Assembly (NCBI RefSeq): GCF_932274485.2
Contig: NC_065879.2
Coordinates: 46,610,936 to 46,674,935 of the forward strand
From: Patella vulgata
Lineage: Eukaryota; Mollusca; Gastropoda; Patellidae
Direction: 5' to 3'
Length of the DNA stretch: 64,000 nt
The translations under genes and the position numbers were made by a program. The notes beneath the pieces were generated by a model, which saw only the letters and a program-made list of their open reading frames with translations, searched no databases and was not told where the DNA came from. Positions 21,755 to 35,800 of this stretch are shown in pieces (within the stretch, counting starts at the first letter, position 1; each line of letters opens with the position of its first letter).

Positions 21755-24110
21755 GAATATGAAAGCTTTCATATCTGCATGGGACAGTAGCAGATCTAGT
21801 TATTATTCCCATTATTATTATTTTTTTTGTGTTTTATCCACAAATCGGATTTCTCAGAATCTAACCATAGGATCTTTCTGAAACTTTTACCTATCCCCCC
21901 AAAAATGGGTGGTGGCTGTTTATTAAATATATTTTGAAAACGTTTTACGAATCCCAAATCACCGAATTTTACGAACGAATGCATTTGACCTACAATGCTG
22001 TAACTTTGTGACTATTTGACCTATTTTACTAAATCTGTTTTCTTTGAGTACATTGAGACAATTACTTCAAATCTGCACTTTCGGATTTTCGAACCGGAAT
22101 TTGAAACCAACTTGACAACTTCTTTAATAGTTCCATGAAATTTTCATGAAATTTAGTATGTAAGTAGATCTTACCAATGCGACTTGAAAGATGTCATTAG
22201 AAATTTTCTAAATTATCTCCCCTTGATGAAATTAAGGATCGAAATTTTCAAAAAAATCGACGAAATATAGGTCAGATTGCCTTGAAATGTTTTTCTGTAC
22301 TAGCTAGGACACTTCTGATTCGTTCACAGAAAATGGAGTTTTGTAGCCCATTCCGGAAGTGCCACCATCTTGTAACGTGAAAAATTACTTTGCGTTTGCG
22401 ATATTTTACTTACAGACATGGGAGTTACATTTTCCGAATCCTTAAAGGAATGCCTAAAAAACGTTCAGAGCAGAATTTTGATTTAGGTCAAATGATGGTC
22501 ACCATTTTGAATTGAATATGAAAAATGGTGAAATATCCACATTAATGGGCTTGAAAACAAACACAATTGGTCGTGGCTTAAAGAATATGTCTCCTATTAC
22601 CGAAATTAATACATTTCAGGATAGCCCGGCTCACGGTCGAATGTTTGGTATTTGAATATTTCAAATTTTTGACCTATTTTACTAAATCTTTTTTCTTTGA
22701 GTACCTTGAGACAATTACTTCAAATCTTCAGATTCAGATTTTCGAATTTCGAAAATTCGTCGCTGTGATTTCGAACCGGTATTTATGACCAATTTGACAA
22801 CTTCTTTAATAGTTGTACGATTTTCATGAACTTTAGCATGTAAGTAGATCTTACCGATGCGACTTCAAAAATATGATTAGAAATTTGCTAAATTATCTCC
22901 CCTTAATGAAATTAAGGATCAAAATTTTCAAAAAAATCATCGAAATATAGGTAAGAATGACCTAAATTTTTTTTCGATACTAGACAAGTAATTACTGATT
23001 CATATACAAAATATGGAGTTTGTCGATTGAACCGGAAATGCCCCCATCTTGAAATGTGAAAAGTCTTAATAACTTTTGCGATATTGCACTTATAGACACG
23101 GGAGTTATATTTTCTGAATCCCTGAAGGGATGCCTAAAAAACGTTCAGAGCAGAATTTTGATTTAGGTAAACTGATGGCCGCCATTTTGAAGTGAATATG
23201 AAAAATAGCGAAAAATCGACATTTACGGCCTTCTAAACAAACACAATAGGGCATAGTATGTTCAATACGTCTCCTATTTCTGAAATTAATACATTTCAGG
23301 ATAGCCGGGATACGGGTCGAATGTTTGGTATTTGAATATTTCAAAAATTCGAATTTCGGCTTTGATGTTTTCCGTGCCGACAAGGTTGTTTTCGAGTGTA
23401 GGCCCGTGCATGCTCGTCACAACCCTACTATCGTGCTTATGGTCCCAAGCACAATTCCAAACAAGAAATTTTAGGGCCCGACCCATAGGGGGCGAGCGGT
23501 GGACATTTTCCCGGGGGTACATAAAGTAAAACAAGAAAATAGAGATGGAACTAGGTGTTCGATTTTAATTTGGAGACAATTTTTGGATTTGCCGAGGTCG
23601 GAAATGGGGGGTTAACCGAAGTTTCGAAGAGATAGGTCCATTTTGTAAAAAAAACCTTCATAACAAACATATTTAGCTGCTTTTGAATTCGCGCATGCGC
23701 AACGCTGGAACCAAAGGTACCATGTCTACCAATTTCCAGCTATGAACTTTTCACGTTGGTACCTAGGTGCCCTGAAAATTTAAAGGCGATACCTGCATTC
23801 CTTCAAGTCGTTTGTTCTTCACACGGTTCCTGCCGTTCGGCTTTTTCCGCCATTTACGGCTTCAGTAAAGGCGAAAAAAGTGGAATTTCGCCACGACACC
23901 GGCACCGATTGTCCGAAAACCATGCAATTTGGACAGAATACGCCCATTGCCACCCCGGACTTTGTGGATTTTCGGAATTTAAATTTGGTTTTAATTAATT
24001 ATGAAATTGCAAATGCAAAGGGATCTTATCGCCTCTTCCGTATGTGATTGCTATTAGTACTATACACATTATCCTTAAAAGACATTTTTTTTAAAATGAC
24101 CGCAATACTA
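21755..24110 (+). repeat. Composite family R copies
   Basis: It starts with the double hairpin, whose loop here holds extra bases (CATGGGACAGTA). It repeats the R1 body twice (about 21810-22680 and 22680-23340), then continues into R2 with CGCGCATGCGCAACGCTGG near 23692 and GAAATTGCAAATGCAAAG near 24003. Frames are not maintained between copies. Confidence 0.8.
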
Positions 24111-24173
24111 AAAACCGAAATCGTCTATTTTTACTTTATCATACATTAAATATTATATGCATGCGGTTAATTT

Positions 24174-24505
24174 TTATACGCCCACATTGAAATGTGGTCG
24201 TATATTGTCGTCGCCCCCTTCCGGCCGGCTAAAGTTAGTATGCGATTACTTTAAATTTATACACAGTGTTTAAGGTCATGAGACGAAGAAGCCTCTTGAT
24301 TTTCAGCGATTTCCGATAATTACAGTCAGAGTTATGGCCCTTGATCCCTTCAAAAAATCTTGTGGACGCTCTAGAGGCTAAATTTAGTATCCGGTCGACT
24401 TTAAATTTATACACAGTGTTTAAGGTCATGAGACGATGAAGCCTATTGATTTTCAGCGATTTCAGATAATTACTGTCAGAGTTATGGCCCTTGATCACTT
24501 CAAAT
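24174..24505 (-). repeat. 150 bp unit array (block 3) with terminus
   Basis: The terminus TTTTTATACGCCCACATTGA and CGTATATTGTCGTCG is followed by about two units open on the minus strand (24235-24498). It then switches abruptly, inside the phrase GATCACTTCAAA, to family R sequence, marking a recombination or truncation junction. Confidence 0.85.
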
Positions 24506-25560
24506 TTACTAATTTTACTAATTCTTTTTTCTTTGAGTACCTTGAAACATTTACTTCAAATCGCTGTGATTTCGAACCGGAAGTTGAGACCAACTTGACA
24601 ACTTCTTTAATAGTTGCACGATTTTTATGAAATTTAGTATATAAGTAGATCTTATCGATGCGACTTGAAAAATTTCATTAGAAATGTTCTAAATTATTTC
24701 CCCTTGATGAAATTAAAGATCAAATTTTTAAAATAAATCGACGAAATATAGGTCAGATTGCCTTGATTTTTTTTGTACTAGCTAAGAAAGTACTGATGTG
24801 TACACAAAATATGAAGTCTGCCGATTGAACCGGAAGTGCCATCATCTTACGAATGCATTTGACCTATATTGCTGTTTTGTGACTATTTTTTTTTCTTTGA
24901 GTACATTGAAACATTTACTTCAAATCTGCAATTTCGGATTTTCGAATTTCGAACCGGAAGTTGAAACCAACTTGACAACTTCTGTAATAGTTGCACGATT
25001 TTCATAATATTTAGTATGTAAGTAGATCTTGATAATGAATACATTTCTGGATAGCCGGGACCAGGGTCCATTTTATGGTATTTGAAAATGTCACAATTTT
25101 GAATTTTGCCTTTGTCGTTTTTCGGTCCGACAAAGTTGTTTAAGAGTGAAAAATCGCATTAACTTCGCGAGTTTTTGACCGATTTTAATTGTTTTTTTAT
25201 TATCTTGTTGAGATTCTTTATATGACCCTTGACATGTAACAGGAAGTGATTGTGAATATGAAAGCTTAAATATCTGCTTAGCAGATCTAGTTATTATTAT
25301 TTTTTTTGTGTGTATTTTCTGCAAATCCTATTTCTCAGAATCTAACCATAGGATCTTTCTGAAACTTTGACCTACCCCCCAAACAAATGGGGTGCGAACG
25401 TGGAATAAATATATTTTGAATACGTTTTACACATTCGAAATCACCAAATTTTACGAACAAATGCATTTGACCTACATTGCTGTAACTTTGTGACTATTTG
25501 AGCTATTTTACTAATTCCTTTTTTGGGGGGTACCTGGAAACATTTACTTCAAATGTGCGA
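24506..25560 (+). repeat. Fragmented family R copies
   Basis: Three short R1 pieces lie in a row (AACCGGAAGTTGAGACC; AACCGGAAGTGCCATCATC; AACCGGAAGTTGAAACC). A double hairpin at about 25250 and another R start (GGATCTTTCTGAAACTTTGA near 25352) follow. The junctions look like repeated truncation. Confidence 0.75.
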
Positions 25561-27260
25561 TTTCGGATTTTTCAATTTCGAATATTCGTCGTTGACTTCT
25601 GTCGTTCGAAAGTTGAAAACACGTTGTTTATTAGACAATTTTTGTTATTTTTTAAAATTTTCAAATTTGACCTACTTTTTGGATACCCGAAGTCCTTCCG
25701 ATTCCAGTAATATAAGTTTTATCCCGAGTTATCGCCCTTTATTTTTCGATTTTTTACGTATTTTCTGCACATTTTCCAACACTGATATTTTTTTTTTGAA
25801 AGCATCAATCGATCTTTCTGAAACTCCAGTATCGTAAAGCCATATTGTCAGACCGTTGGATAAAGCAATTTCAACAACTATCCGTAAACCGGAAGTAGTC
25901 GAAATAATGCCTGATATTTTGAAAAAAAACACAAAAATGGGTGCTTTTGGGAAAAACGGGATTTCTCCGCCCAATTTCAACGGATTAAATAAATTAATGT
26001 ATCGTTGGGTGGCACGATGATTGGGCTGTCGTATGATACCCAATTCATACGGATACTATGACCAGGCACGCTGAACATCAAGTATTTTCTGATTTGGAGC
26101 GTTTTTGGACGCCTTTGTCTCAAAAACTGAACCTACAAATTGTTTTTTAACTTTCTCTACCGAGAGTCCATTCGATAGTCTTGTACGTGAAGCCAGTCAA
26201 TAAGACTTTGAAATGTCTGGAATAGGATAAAAAAGGATCTGAAAATCTAAAAAAGTCGAAAAATCGTGAAATTTTGGAAAATGCTCTATTACTTTATTAT
26301 GTAAACAGATTTTTACAAAAAGGTTACACATTCAGATAGCTGACCTAATTACAATTCTAACGATGTATAATATGTATTGAATTATTGAAATTTAATTTTC
26401 GATATCTTGACATTTTTTAACTTTTGGCACTTTTGAACATAGGATTTCTCAGAGGCATTTGATGTGATCAGATAATGTAATATGTCATTACAGAGCCCTG
26501 CGGCTTTTTAATTGCCCAAACCTTTTATTTAAACTATCCCGACAATAATCTCCTTAACGGAAGTATTAAAAAAATGAAAAAAAAAAGATTTAAAAAAATA
26601 GCGCTCTTGCGAAAAACTTGATTTCTCCATCAGATCTTAGCGGACCAAAAGAACTAAAGTGTCGCTAGATAGTCCCATTAATGGACTATCATAGATGGCT
26701 AGAAAATAAAGTATGGTACGCCGAAAATCTAGTATTTTCCGTTTTGAAGCATTTTGAGACGCCATTTTCTCGAACGCGAGAACTACGATTTTTCTTATCG
26801 TTGGACTATGGCGTGAGTCCAAAAATAAAAGCATGTAAATAACATAAGTGGTCCAAAAAGAACCTCAATCTTGTAAAAAAGTTGAAAAATCCTTAAATTA
26901 CTGAAAATGTACTTCTATTTTTCTCTGTTTTGAAAACAGCTGAAACTTCTGGTACAGCAAGTGAAGTATCCAAAAACCGGAAATAGTCGAAAAAATATCC
27001 GATATTTTGAAAAAAAAAGGTTAAACGTAAAAAAATGTTTATCTTGCGAAAAAAGTGATTGAAACGCCAGATTTCACCCAATGAAAACAACTAAAGTGCC
27101 ATTCGATAGCTCGAATAACGGACGATGTTATGTCATCCCAAATGATACAAATTCGATGCTAAAGTTGATAGATTATTTTCCGCTGAAAATGTAGTATTTT
27201 CCCTTTTGAAGCCTATTCGGACGCTATTATCTCGAAAATTACTCTAATTTAGTATGTAAG
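25561..27260. repeat. Diverged tandem repeats
   Basis: Related blocks recur with phrases such as GATATTTTGAAAAAAAA, GTATTTTCxxTTTTGAAGC and 'gacgccattttctcg'-like strings (near 26078, 26730 and 27190). They are too diverged to define a single unit and have no coding content. They resemble the 4.86-7.0 kb field. Confidence 0.5.
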
Positions 27261-27273
27261 TATGTCTTACCAG

Positions 27274-27475
27274 TTCCCGTGATTGCAGAGACTTGATATT
27301 TTGAGGGCATGGTCACGGGGGACTAGCAATGACTTCACACCGAATTTCAGCCGAATCAGTCAACAACTTTTTATTTTAACGTAGTTTAGCTTCTGTCGTG
27401 AGAAACATTTATCTGTTTCAGACGCCATTTTGTTTGTTGACTCTTTAGACTGGCATAACAAGACACCTAGATAGA
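27274..27475 (+). repeat. FB1-related arm fragment
   Basis: TACCAGTTCCCGTGATTGCA, GGGGGACTAGCAATGAC and GCCGAATCAGTCAACAAC match the left arm of FB1 (13373-13560) with divergence. The copy is interrupted by the element at 27481-31190; its continuation (AAGACCGGTTCCGATACACTGCG) appears directly after that element, near 31196. Confidence 0.8.
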
Positions 27476-27480
27476 GCAGC

Positions 27481-30400
27481 AGCCCAGGGGGTCAACCTAG
27501 CTGAAAAGTGTACCAATTTTCACCTATATGGTATTAATGCATCCATATCTGGTATCATCAGAATGTAAGTCTGCCGGGTATCTGGTGGTGGGTGTGACTG
27601 TGAGGGCTGCGATTCTGGGTATGAATTCTTGAGCTAGCTTAGCTCAAAAGTGTACCACATGAAAATGGTACAGCAGAGTACCTTACATCTTCCAATATTA
27701 CAAAAACACTCTGACAGACATTTCTAGTGGTGGGGTACCCCCGACAGAGTTGTGTAATTGCCAGGCCACAGCTAGGCTAGATTAGCTGAAATCTGTACCA
27801 CTTAAAACTGCTTGGAAGTTGTTCAGCACCACCACAGGAACCAAGAATGATCACTGCCAGACAATTTGTGCGGTGGGTTACCCTGACAGACACGACGAAA
27901 ATACCCCCCCCCCCCCCAACTAGGCTAGATTAGCTGAAGTCCGTACCACCTAAAAGTGCTTGGAAGTTGTTCAGCACCACCACAGGGATCATGAATTACC
28001 ACTGCCAAACAGATATTGCGGTGGGGTACCCCTGAAAGAAACGCCTAAAATGCCCCGTCCCGCAACTAGGCTAGATGACTAGGCTAGATTATCTGAAATA
28101 TGTACCACTTATAACTGCTTTGCTGTTGTTCAGCACCACCACAGGAATCATGAATGATCACTGCCAAACCGATTGTACGGTGGATTACCCCTAACAGACA
28201 CGCCCAAAATGACACGCCAAAATGACACGCCTTGCAATTAGGCTAGAGTAGCTGGAGTGTTACCACTTGAAACTGCTTGGAAATTGTTCAGCACCTCAGG
28301 GATCACACTCCCCATTTCTAGAGAGTTTGTTTGGTGGGGTTCTCCCATAAGACACGACAACCAAGCGCCCCCTCCCAAAAATTTGGCTTTATCAGCTGGG
28401 TCAGACTTATTGAGAATTCTGGGTATTACATATTTTCATGAGTATGTAATATCTATTAATGATTAAGTAATCGTATGAAGAATAATAAGTAGTGATTCAA
28501 CTCAGTGACCACTGACATACGAACCATAAAGTTCGGTTGCCAAACCCCATTTTAAGCCTTGACATGGAAATATAATCCACCTAATTTTTATTGGTGGATT
28601 ATATATCTTCTATGTGTTGATTCAGAATTGGGGAAATTTTATATATTCAAGATGGCCGACACGAGGCGGTTTCTGGTTATTTAGTAAAATATATGACAAC
28701 TGCTCTCGTACCTCGGTTTGAATATGTTTCTATAAGAATTCGACCCGCTGAATCCAAAGAGCTAGGGTATTCCTCCTGAAAGTGATGGCTAATTTCGCTA
28801 GAGGGCCCAATTCAAGATGGAGGCTCATTTTAGAGGGAAACTCATAAAGTTCACTAAAACGATGTGCAATATATTGAAATGTAGGTTTTGAGTGGATTAT
28901 ATGTCTTTAATATGTGTAGATTCAGAATCTGTGTAATCCCACCCTGGCACCCTTCGGAAAATTTAAATATTCAAGATGGCCGACATGAAACATTTTCTGG
29001 TTATTTACTTTAATTTAGTGGGGTAAAAGTCGGGACAGATTCTGTCGGACCTCGGTATGAATCTGGGTTCTATCGTAATTCGACCCGCTGAATCCAATGA
29101 ATTTCGCTTTTCCTCCTAAAAGTGATGGCTAATTCCGCTAGGGGGCCAAATTCAAAATGGAGGCTTATTTTGGTGGAAAACCCGTATAGTCCCCTAACAA
29201 AGGTGTGCAGTATATTAAAATAATAGGTTTTCGGTGTCAGTTACTTCCGATATAAACACAAAAACATGTTCCGACCAAAGGGTATTCCAGGTTGAGGTCA
29301 TATTCAAAATGGCGGCAAATTTTGGCGAGACATAACGATGTTAGTAATGTTTTAAACTATAGGTTTTCTGATTCGCCGAATTCATAGAGCGAATTGTCAA
29401 GCATACATTATGATCCACCATGACACCAGTCGCGGTCACCCTCTCAACCAAAAAACAAAAAAACAAAGGGGAAGAAGGGATGGAAAATGTTTGCCAACCT
29501 CAGCTTTACCGGCGCGTATGAGTGACCTAATAACTGTCAAGACAAGGTTCACCTCCATTGCATGATACTGATGAAAGCGGAAGAATCAGACTGTTATACT
29601 GATTGCGAGTATTCAAGTGATTCATGCGAGCGTAAGTTAGACTTTTACATGAGGTTGGACAAGCCCCAGTTAGCTTTTAAAAACATTTGCTTCGACTCAC
29701 GATGGCCCGATGGTTGATTCTGTTAATTTGTGTCCTTATAAGAATACAAGGGAAAGAATATCGTCGGATTGGATAACCTTTTGGTCGAAATATGTTTTTT
29801 ATGTTTATATCTGAAGTAATTGACAACGAAAACCTATATTCAATATTTTACACGCCGTTTTAGGGAACATTATGAGTTTCCTTCAAAAAAATGAGTCCCC
29901 ATTGTGAATTTGGCTTCCTAGTGGAATTAGCAGTCACTTTTAGGAGGAACACCTAAGCTCGTCGGATTCAATGGGTCAAATTCTTATAGAAACTACCTTT
30001 ATACCAAGATTCAAGAGAATCTCTCCCGAATTTTACCCCACTAAATTAAAGTAAATAACCAGAAAATGTCTCATGACGGCCATCTTGAATATTAAAAATT
30101 CCACAGGGTGGCATCACCCTTCAGCTTATGTAGCCTTGTTGCGGGGCGTGACATTTTGGGCTTTTTGTTCGGTGGGGTGGCCATTCTTGGTTCCTGTGGT
30201 GGTGCTGAACAACTTCCAAGCAGTTTTGGGGATCACGTGGGTAAGACGCTGACTCGCTAGCCTGGAGGTCGGGTGTTCGATCCCTGCATTGGCCGAGAAA
30301 GTTCATCCAGATTTTCCGGCGTGGTTCCCCCTTGTCAGTGATGCAGGACGGAGGGCCTGACAAGGACAGCTGTCTAGTCCTTCGGATGAGACAAAAACAG

Positions 30401-31190
30401 AGGTCCCGTGTATACATTAGAATGCACGAAAAAGATCCCTTGACAGTTGGAATTCGATATAAGAGTAGGCGATAGTGCCGCTGCCCGGGCAAAATTTCCC
30501 TCATAGCACACTGAATGGCGTATGCCCGTCTTCATTAGCCCAGCATAGGAGCAGAACAGTAGGACGTTAAACCCCATTTCATTTCATTTCATTTTCCAAA
30601 CAGTTTTAGGTGGTAGAGGCTTCAGCTAATCTAGCCTAGGTGGGGAGGGGGCGGGGCAGTCATTTTGGGCATGTGCGTTAGGGGTAGCCCACCGCACAAA
30701 CTGTCTGGCAGTGATCATTCATGATTCCTGTGGTGCTGAACGACTTTCAGGCATTTGTAGGCGGTATATACGGATTTATGCTAATCTAGCTTAGCTGGCA
30801 TGCGTGGTATATTGGGTGTGTCTGTTCTGTTAGAGGTAACCCACCGCATAAACTGTCTGGCAGTGATCATTCATGATTCCTGTGGTGATGCTGAACAACT
30901 CTGGCAATTACATAACTCTGTCGGGTGTACCCCACCACTAGAAATGTCTGTCAAAATGTTTTTGTAATACCTGAAGATGTAAGGTACACTGCTGTACCAT
31001 TTTCATGTGGTACACTTTTAAGTTAATCTAGAACAAGAATTCATGCCCAGAATCCCAGCCCTCACAGCCACACCCACCACCAGATACTCGGCAGACTTAC
31101 ATTCTGATGATTCCAGATATGAATGCTTTGATTTTGATACCATATATGTGAAAATTGGTACACTTTTCAGCTAGGCTAACCTCCTGGGCT
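27481..31190. mobile_element. Long-inverted-repeat (foldback) element FB2
   Basis: The left begins AGCCCAGGGGGTCAACCTAG and the right ends in the near reverse complement CTAGGCTAACCTCCTGGGCT. Inverted arms extend several hundred bases (TGAAAAGTGTACCAATTTTC; GTACCACATGAAAATGGTAC). Subterminal units of about 150 bp repeat three or four times per side (TGTTCAGCACCACCACAGG; AATGATCACTGCCA). A second internal inverted pair surrounds 28560-29245 and 29790-30110 (TCAAGATGGCCGACA). There is no transposase. The right arm carries a SINE. The element sits inside an FB1-type copy, and short CTAGA/CTAAA strings flank it, but no clean TSD can be claimed. Confidence 0.8.
30228..30593 (+). mobile_element. 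tRNA-derived SINE inside FB2
   Basis: Same family as 7924-8285, here in + orientation. The head has GGTCGGGTGTTCGATCC, then the core GACAGCTGTCTAGTCCTTCG, then a tail ATTTCATTTCATTT. It is flanked by TTCCAA(G/A)CAGTTTT at 30214-30227 and 30594-30607, a 14 bp TSD with one mismatch. The A box is degraded. Confidence 0.9.
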
Positions 31191-31316
31191 CCCGGTCTAA
31201 AGACCGGTTCCGATACACTGCGACTTGAAAGATGTCATTAGAAATTTTCCAAATTATCTCCCCTTGTTTAATTTTCTAACTGATCTCCGCTTGGAAAAAT
31301 GAGGGATCAAACGCAC

Positions 31317-31545
31317 CTTTACCAGTTCCCGTGATTCAGAGACTTGAAATTTTGAGGGCATGGTCAGGGGGGACTAGCAATGACTTCACACCGAATTTCA
31401 GCCGAATCAGTCAATAGCTTTTTATTTTGCCGTAGTTTAGCTTCTGTAGTGAGAAACATTTATCTGTTTCTGACGCCATTTTGTTTGTTGACTCTTTAGA
31501 TTCGAATAACAAGGCACTAAGACCGGTTCCGACACACTGCGCTTC
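31317..31545 (+). repeat. FB1-related arm fragment
   Basis: TACCAGTTCCCGTGATTCAG, GGGGGACTAGCAATGAC and AAGACCGGTTCCGACACACT give the same landmarks as 27274-27475, in the same direction. A short (GT)n run follows at about 31570-31588. Confidence 0.8.
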
Positions 31546-32150
31546 CTGTCTAACGCGCGCGGGTGCGTACGTGTGTGTGTGTGTGTGAGAGAGCCTGTCA
31601 AAGGAAAATAAAGTTACATCAACATAATATAATTTCATGCATAAAAATATTTCAATATGATAAAAATTCAGCACTGCATTACAAAGTCCTGAGTTCACTT
31701 TAATTTAACTACCGGAAATTTAATAACTATCTTAAATCAAATCCAAGATATAAACGACGGGATACATCAGTTAAGCCTAAAACTCCACGGAAACGGGAAA
31801 ACTAAGATACTCTTTTCGGGGGGCTGACGGGAAGAGTAGATATCAAAAGCCTTTATCTGGCATAAACATTTAAGGGACATTTCTATGGAAAGTTTAATTT
31901 ATGAATTGCATAATTTGAGGCAATTAGAGAAAGACACTGCTTGGCTATTTTGGTATTAGACTGACGGACTGAATGTCGGTTATAGAGAAAAACATGCGTA
32001 AATCTATACTTTAAACGGTAGCTGTATTAAATATCAAACTGTCATTAACAATAAACATGGTGTAACCTTTCACCTTTTATGGTAACGAGGAGTCAAATAT
32101 GTGACACTACACGCGTAGACTGTGTTTATATTATCAAACAAACTATGGAG
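31546..32150. other. No gene recognised
   Basis: AT-rich. It contains a GT microsatellite and, at 31868-31958, the reverse complement of the short repeat at 7143-7235. Confidence 0.6.
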
Positions 32151-32850
32151 ATGTGTTTTTCCTGCAAATCTTTTATCTCAGAATCTAACCATAGGATCTT
32201 TCTGAAACTTTGACCTACCCCCCCGCCCCCAACAATGGGTGATGGCTTTGGAATGAATATATTTTCAAAACGTTTTACTCATCCGAAATCACCGAATTTT
32301 ACGAACGAATGCATTTGACCTACATTGCTGTAACTTTACGACTAATTGACATATTTTACTAATTCTTATTTCTTTCAGTACGTTGAAACATTTACTTCAA
32401 ATCTGCAGTTTCGGATTTTCGAATTTCGAAAATTCGTCGCTGTGATTTCGAACCAGAAATTGAGACCAACTTCACAACTTCTTTAATAGTTGCACGATTT
32501 TCATGAAATTTAATATGTAAGTAGATCTTACCGATGCGACATGAACGATGTCATTAGAAATTTTCCAAATTATCTCCCCTTGATGAAATGAAGGATCAAA
32601 GTTTTCAAAAAAATCGACTAAATATAGGTCCCATTGCCTTGAAATATTTTTTCTGTACAAGATTAGAAAGTACTGATGTGTACACAAAATATGAAGTCTG
32701 CCGATTGAATTGGAAGTGCCACCATCTTGAAAAGTGAAAAATCCATAAGGCTTTTGCAGTATTTTACTTACAGACATGGGTGCTACATTTTCTGAATCCT
32801 TGAAGGAATGCCTAAAATTCTATCAGATTAGAATTTTGATTTAGGTCAAT
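32151..32850 (+). repeat. Family R1 copy abutting the BEL/Pao fossil
   Basis: From GTGTTTTTCCTGCAAATC and TCTCAGAATCTAACC through TCTCCCCTTGATGAAATGAA to GATTTAGGTCAATTTATGG, where the retroelement sequence begins. The minus-strand frame 32472-32777 is a shadow of the repeat. Confidence 0.85.
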
Positions 32851-32851
32851 T

Positions 32852-35800
32852 TATGGTATCTTGAATTGGAACGCATCATTTTCTATGTTCCATTCAACTC
32901 CCAAGGCTCTTTCCAAAGGTAGAAAATCAAAATCTAAGTTAATGTCTTTTATACTTTCAGCTCTATTTTCTTTCGGAATTTCTTCTAAAACTTCTCTATT
33001 ATTTGATGTAAATTTATGCAAATTAAATCCTCCCTTCCGACACACCTCTTTACTATTTCTTATTAATTCTACAGCTTCTTCTGAAGTTTCTACTGATTTT
33101 AAGCCATCATCGACATAAAATTTCGTCTTAACATATTGGCCGCTTCTGTACCATTTTCGTGTTCAAAATCATTGACTGTGGTTTTCAAGGCAAAGTTACA
33201 GATTCCTGGTGAGGAAGTGGATCCGAAAAGATGAACATTCAGTCTATATTCTTATGGCTTCTTCGTTGTGTCACCATTATGCCACCATAGATATCTTAAG
33301 TAATCTTTACAATGGTTAGAACAGCGAATTTGGTAATACATCGATTCAATGTCACATATGAGACCTATTTTTTCCTTTCTGAAACGATACAGGACACCAG
33401 TTAGGTTGTTTATTAGGTCAGGGCCTTGCAGTAGATATTTGTTCAGGGATTCTCCTCTAAATTCAGCCGAACAATCATATACAACTCTGGTCTTAGCTTT
33501 TTTAGGATTGTAAATAGCGAAATGTGGAATATATCATACTTTGGATATATCATCTTCTGGCTTACAGTAAGGTTCAACTTTCTCTGCATACCCTTTCTCC
33601 AGCATGGAATTCATGAACTTGACGTAGTCTTCCTTATAACTATTATCCCTTTCAAATTTCTTCTTCAATGATTCCTATCTGTGATAGGCGTATGTGATAT
33701 CATTTGGCAGTTGAGTGAATGTGTCTTTAAAAGGTAATGGCATCGTGTAGTGACCATTACTTACATGCTTTATTTCCTCATTGACTATTTTCAAAAATTG
33801 TCGATCTTCCTGTGACAATGATGTATTGCTATTCTTCCTTTCTGAGAAATCCAGGTCATACATCCTTTGCAGATGAGGTGTCAATACTTCCTTAGACTTA
33901 CTAGATTAGATGTTTCTTGACTTACAATTCTATTACAGGTAACATCCATCATATCTTCTTGTACTTCTCTTACAGGACCAACTATGCCCCATCCTAAGGC
34001 TGTGCGTACTGCATATGGATCATCTCCCCTTCCACCAATCACTTCTCTTGGTTTAATTGCTTTCGGACAAATTAAATCCAATCGAAAGTCCAATTTCAAT
34101 GACTTCATGATAAGGGTAGATTTTATTCTTAATTCTTCGTAAATGAGGCCACGATTCAGCGATTTCTTTAGTAGGTATTTGATTTCTTCGTGAGGAGAAT
34201 TGAGTAGGCTGTTGGTAATTCTATTTTCAACTCGCCACCATATCTTTCTACTACCAGCCCGTTTATCTTTTGAGTAGGAATTACTTCTTTTCCTAACATT
34301 GAACTCAGTTGCAGATCTACTTCCTTTCCGCTAATATCTAAATCTTGCAATGTTTTATCTGTGACAAATATGGTATCACTAGCTTAATCTTGTAGTAAAT
34401 ATTTCAGCACCGTCTTATCAGGCTGACTTTCATGATAAACTCTCACTGGTACAATTAATGATGTAGTTAGACTTCCATGTCGATCAGCTGAATTAGATGT
34501 GACTTCCTTAGGTTTGGTTTCCTCTGACCTATCTTTATTTTCACCATTATTTTGAAACTTCTTCTCATAGTGAATGGTACTTGGATGGAACTCCTTGCAT
34601 TTGTCGCAACGTTGTCTCTTCCGACATTGTGTTGATCTATGCCCCTTACATAGACATCCAAAGCAGAGTTGCTGATTCTTCACAAAGGTCATTCTGTCGT
34701 CATAGGTCTTCTTCTGAAAATCTTTACAGAAATTTAGATTGTGGTTTCCATGACAGAGAGGACAGTTGTAATTAAATGGCCTATCAGTCGATTGCTGTAA
34801 TCCAGTTGTCGTGAAACTACTTGATCTTTGTGGTCTGATTTTATTTTTGTTGTCGAAATGTTTCCTCCGTTCATTTCGGGTATATTCAGGAGAGAATACA
34901 GGATCAGTTGCTAGGTCTGATTCGTTTCTTATAAAGTTGCATAGTTTCTCAAAGGTTGCCTTTGTACCATGTTTCTTCTTTAATTTAAAGGCATGGCGAC
35001 ACCATCGCATAGCTGAGCTATAAGGTAGTGTTGAGGTGACTTTCTTCAATATTTCACTGGAATTAAAGTTTTCTGGGTGATCTACGGTCTCCATGGCAGT
35101 TAAACAGGTATCAAGAAAATCTGAAAATGCGAGTAGTCCTTTTCCATCTCCTTCTGAAATGTTGGACCAATTCTTGAGTTTCGATTCATAGGCTTCCATT
35201 ACCCTATGAGGATCTCCGACTTGGATGTTATAAACTTCTTGACACAAACCCTTGCTTTATAACTTGTATACTTATTTAGGAAATGGGGACGATCTTTTGA
35301 GGTAGTTGCCCTGCTTTCAATTATTGTCTCAAAGGCTCTTATAAAGACTGGAAAGTCAAAGTAGCTTCCGTCAAATACATGAGGCTCTTGAATAGGCAAA
35401 AGACTGTTTCTATGTTGATCAATCATCATTTGATTCAGTTCGGTTTGTCTGGCTTGTAATTGTAGTATCTGACTAAATTCTGAAATATTCTGTGCTGAAA
35501 CTTTTTTTGTTCCTGAACTGTCTTCCACGTAGTTTCCTCCTTCGTCAAGGGCTTCCATAGAAATATCTGAACTCCTATCTCTTTCTGACCAGTCCTTTCT
35601 TACATCAGGTTCCAGTACATTTCTTCTTACTTCTACATGTTGTCTTACTAAATTAGGTTGAATCGGGTGTGACCATTCTCTTCCTACTTCAGACTCTACC
35701 CAGTTTTCTCTTCTTTCATCTTCTCTTACTTCTGTGTCATTTATTCTTATTTCTGGAATTCCTACTTTAGACTCGCTTCCACTTTCTTCGAATCTATTTC

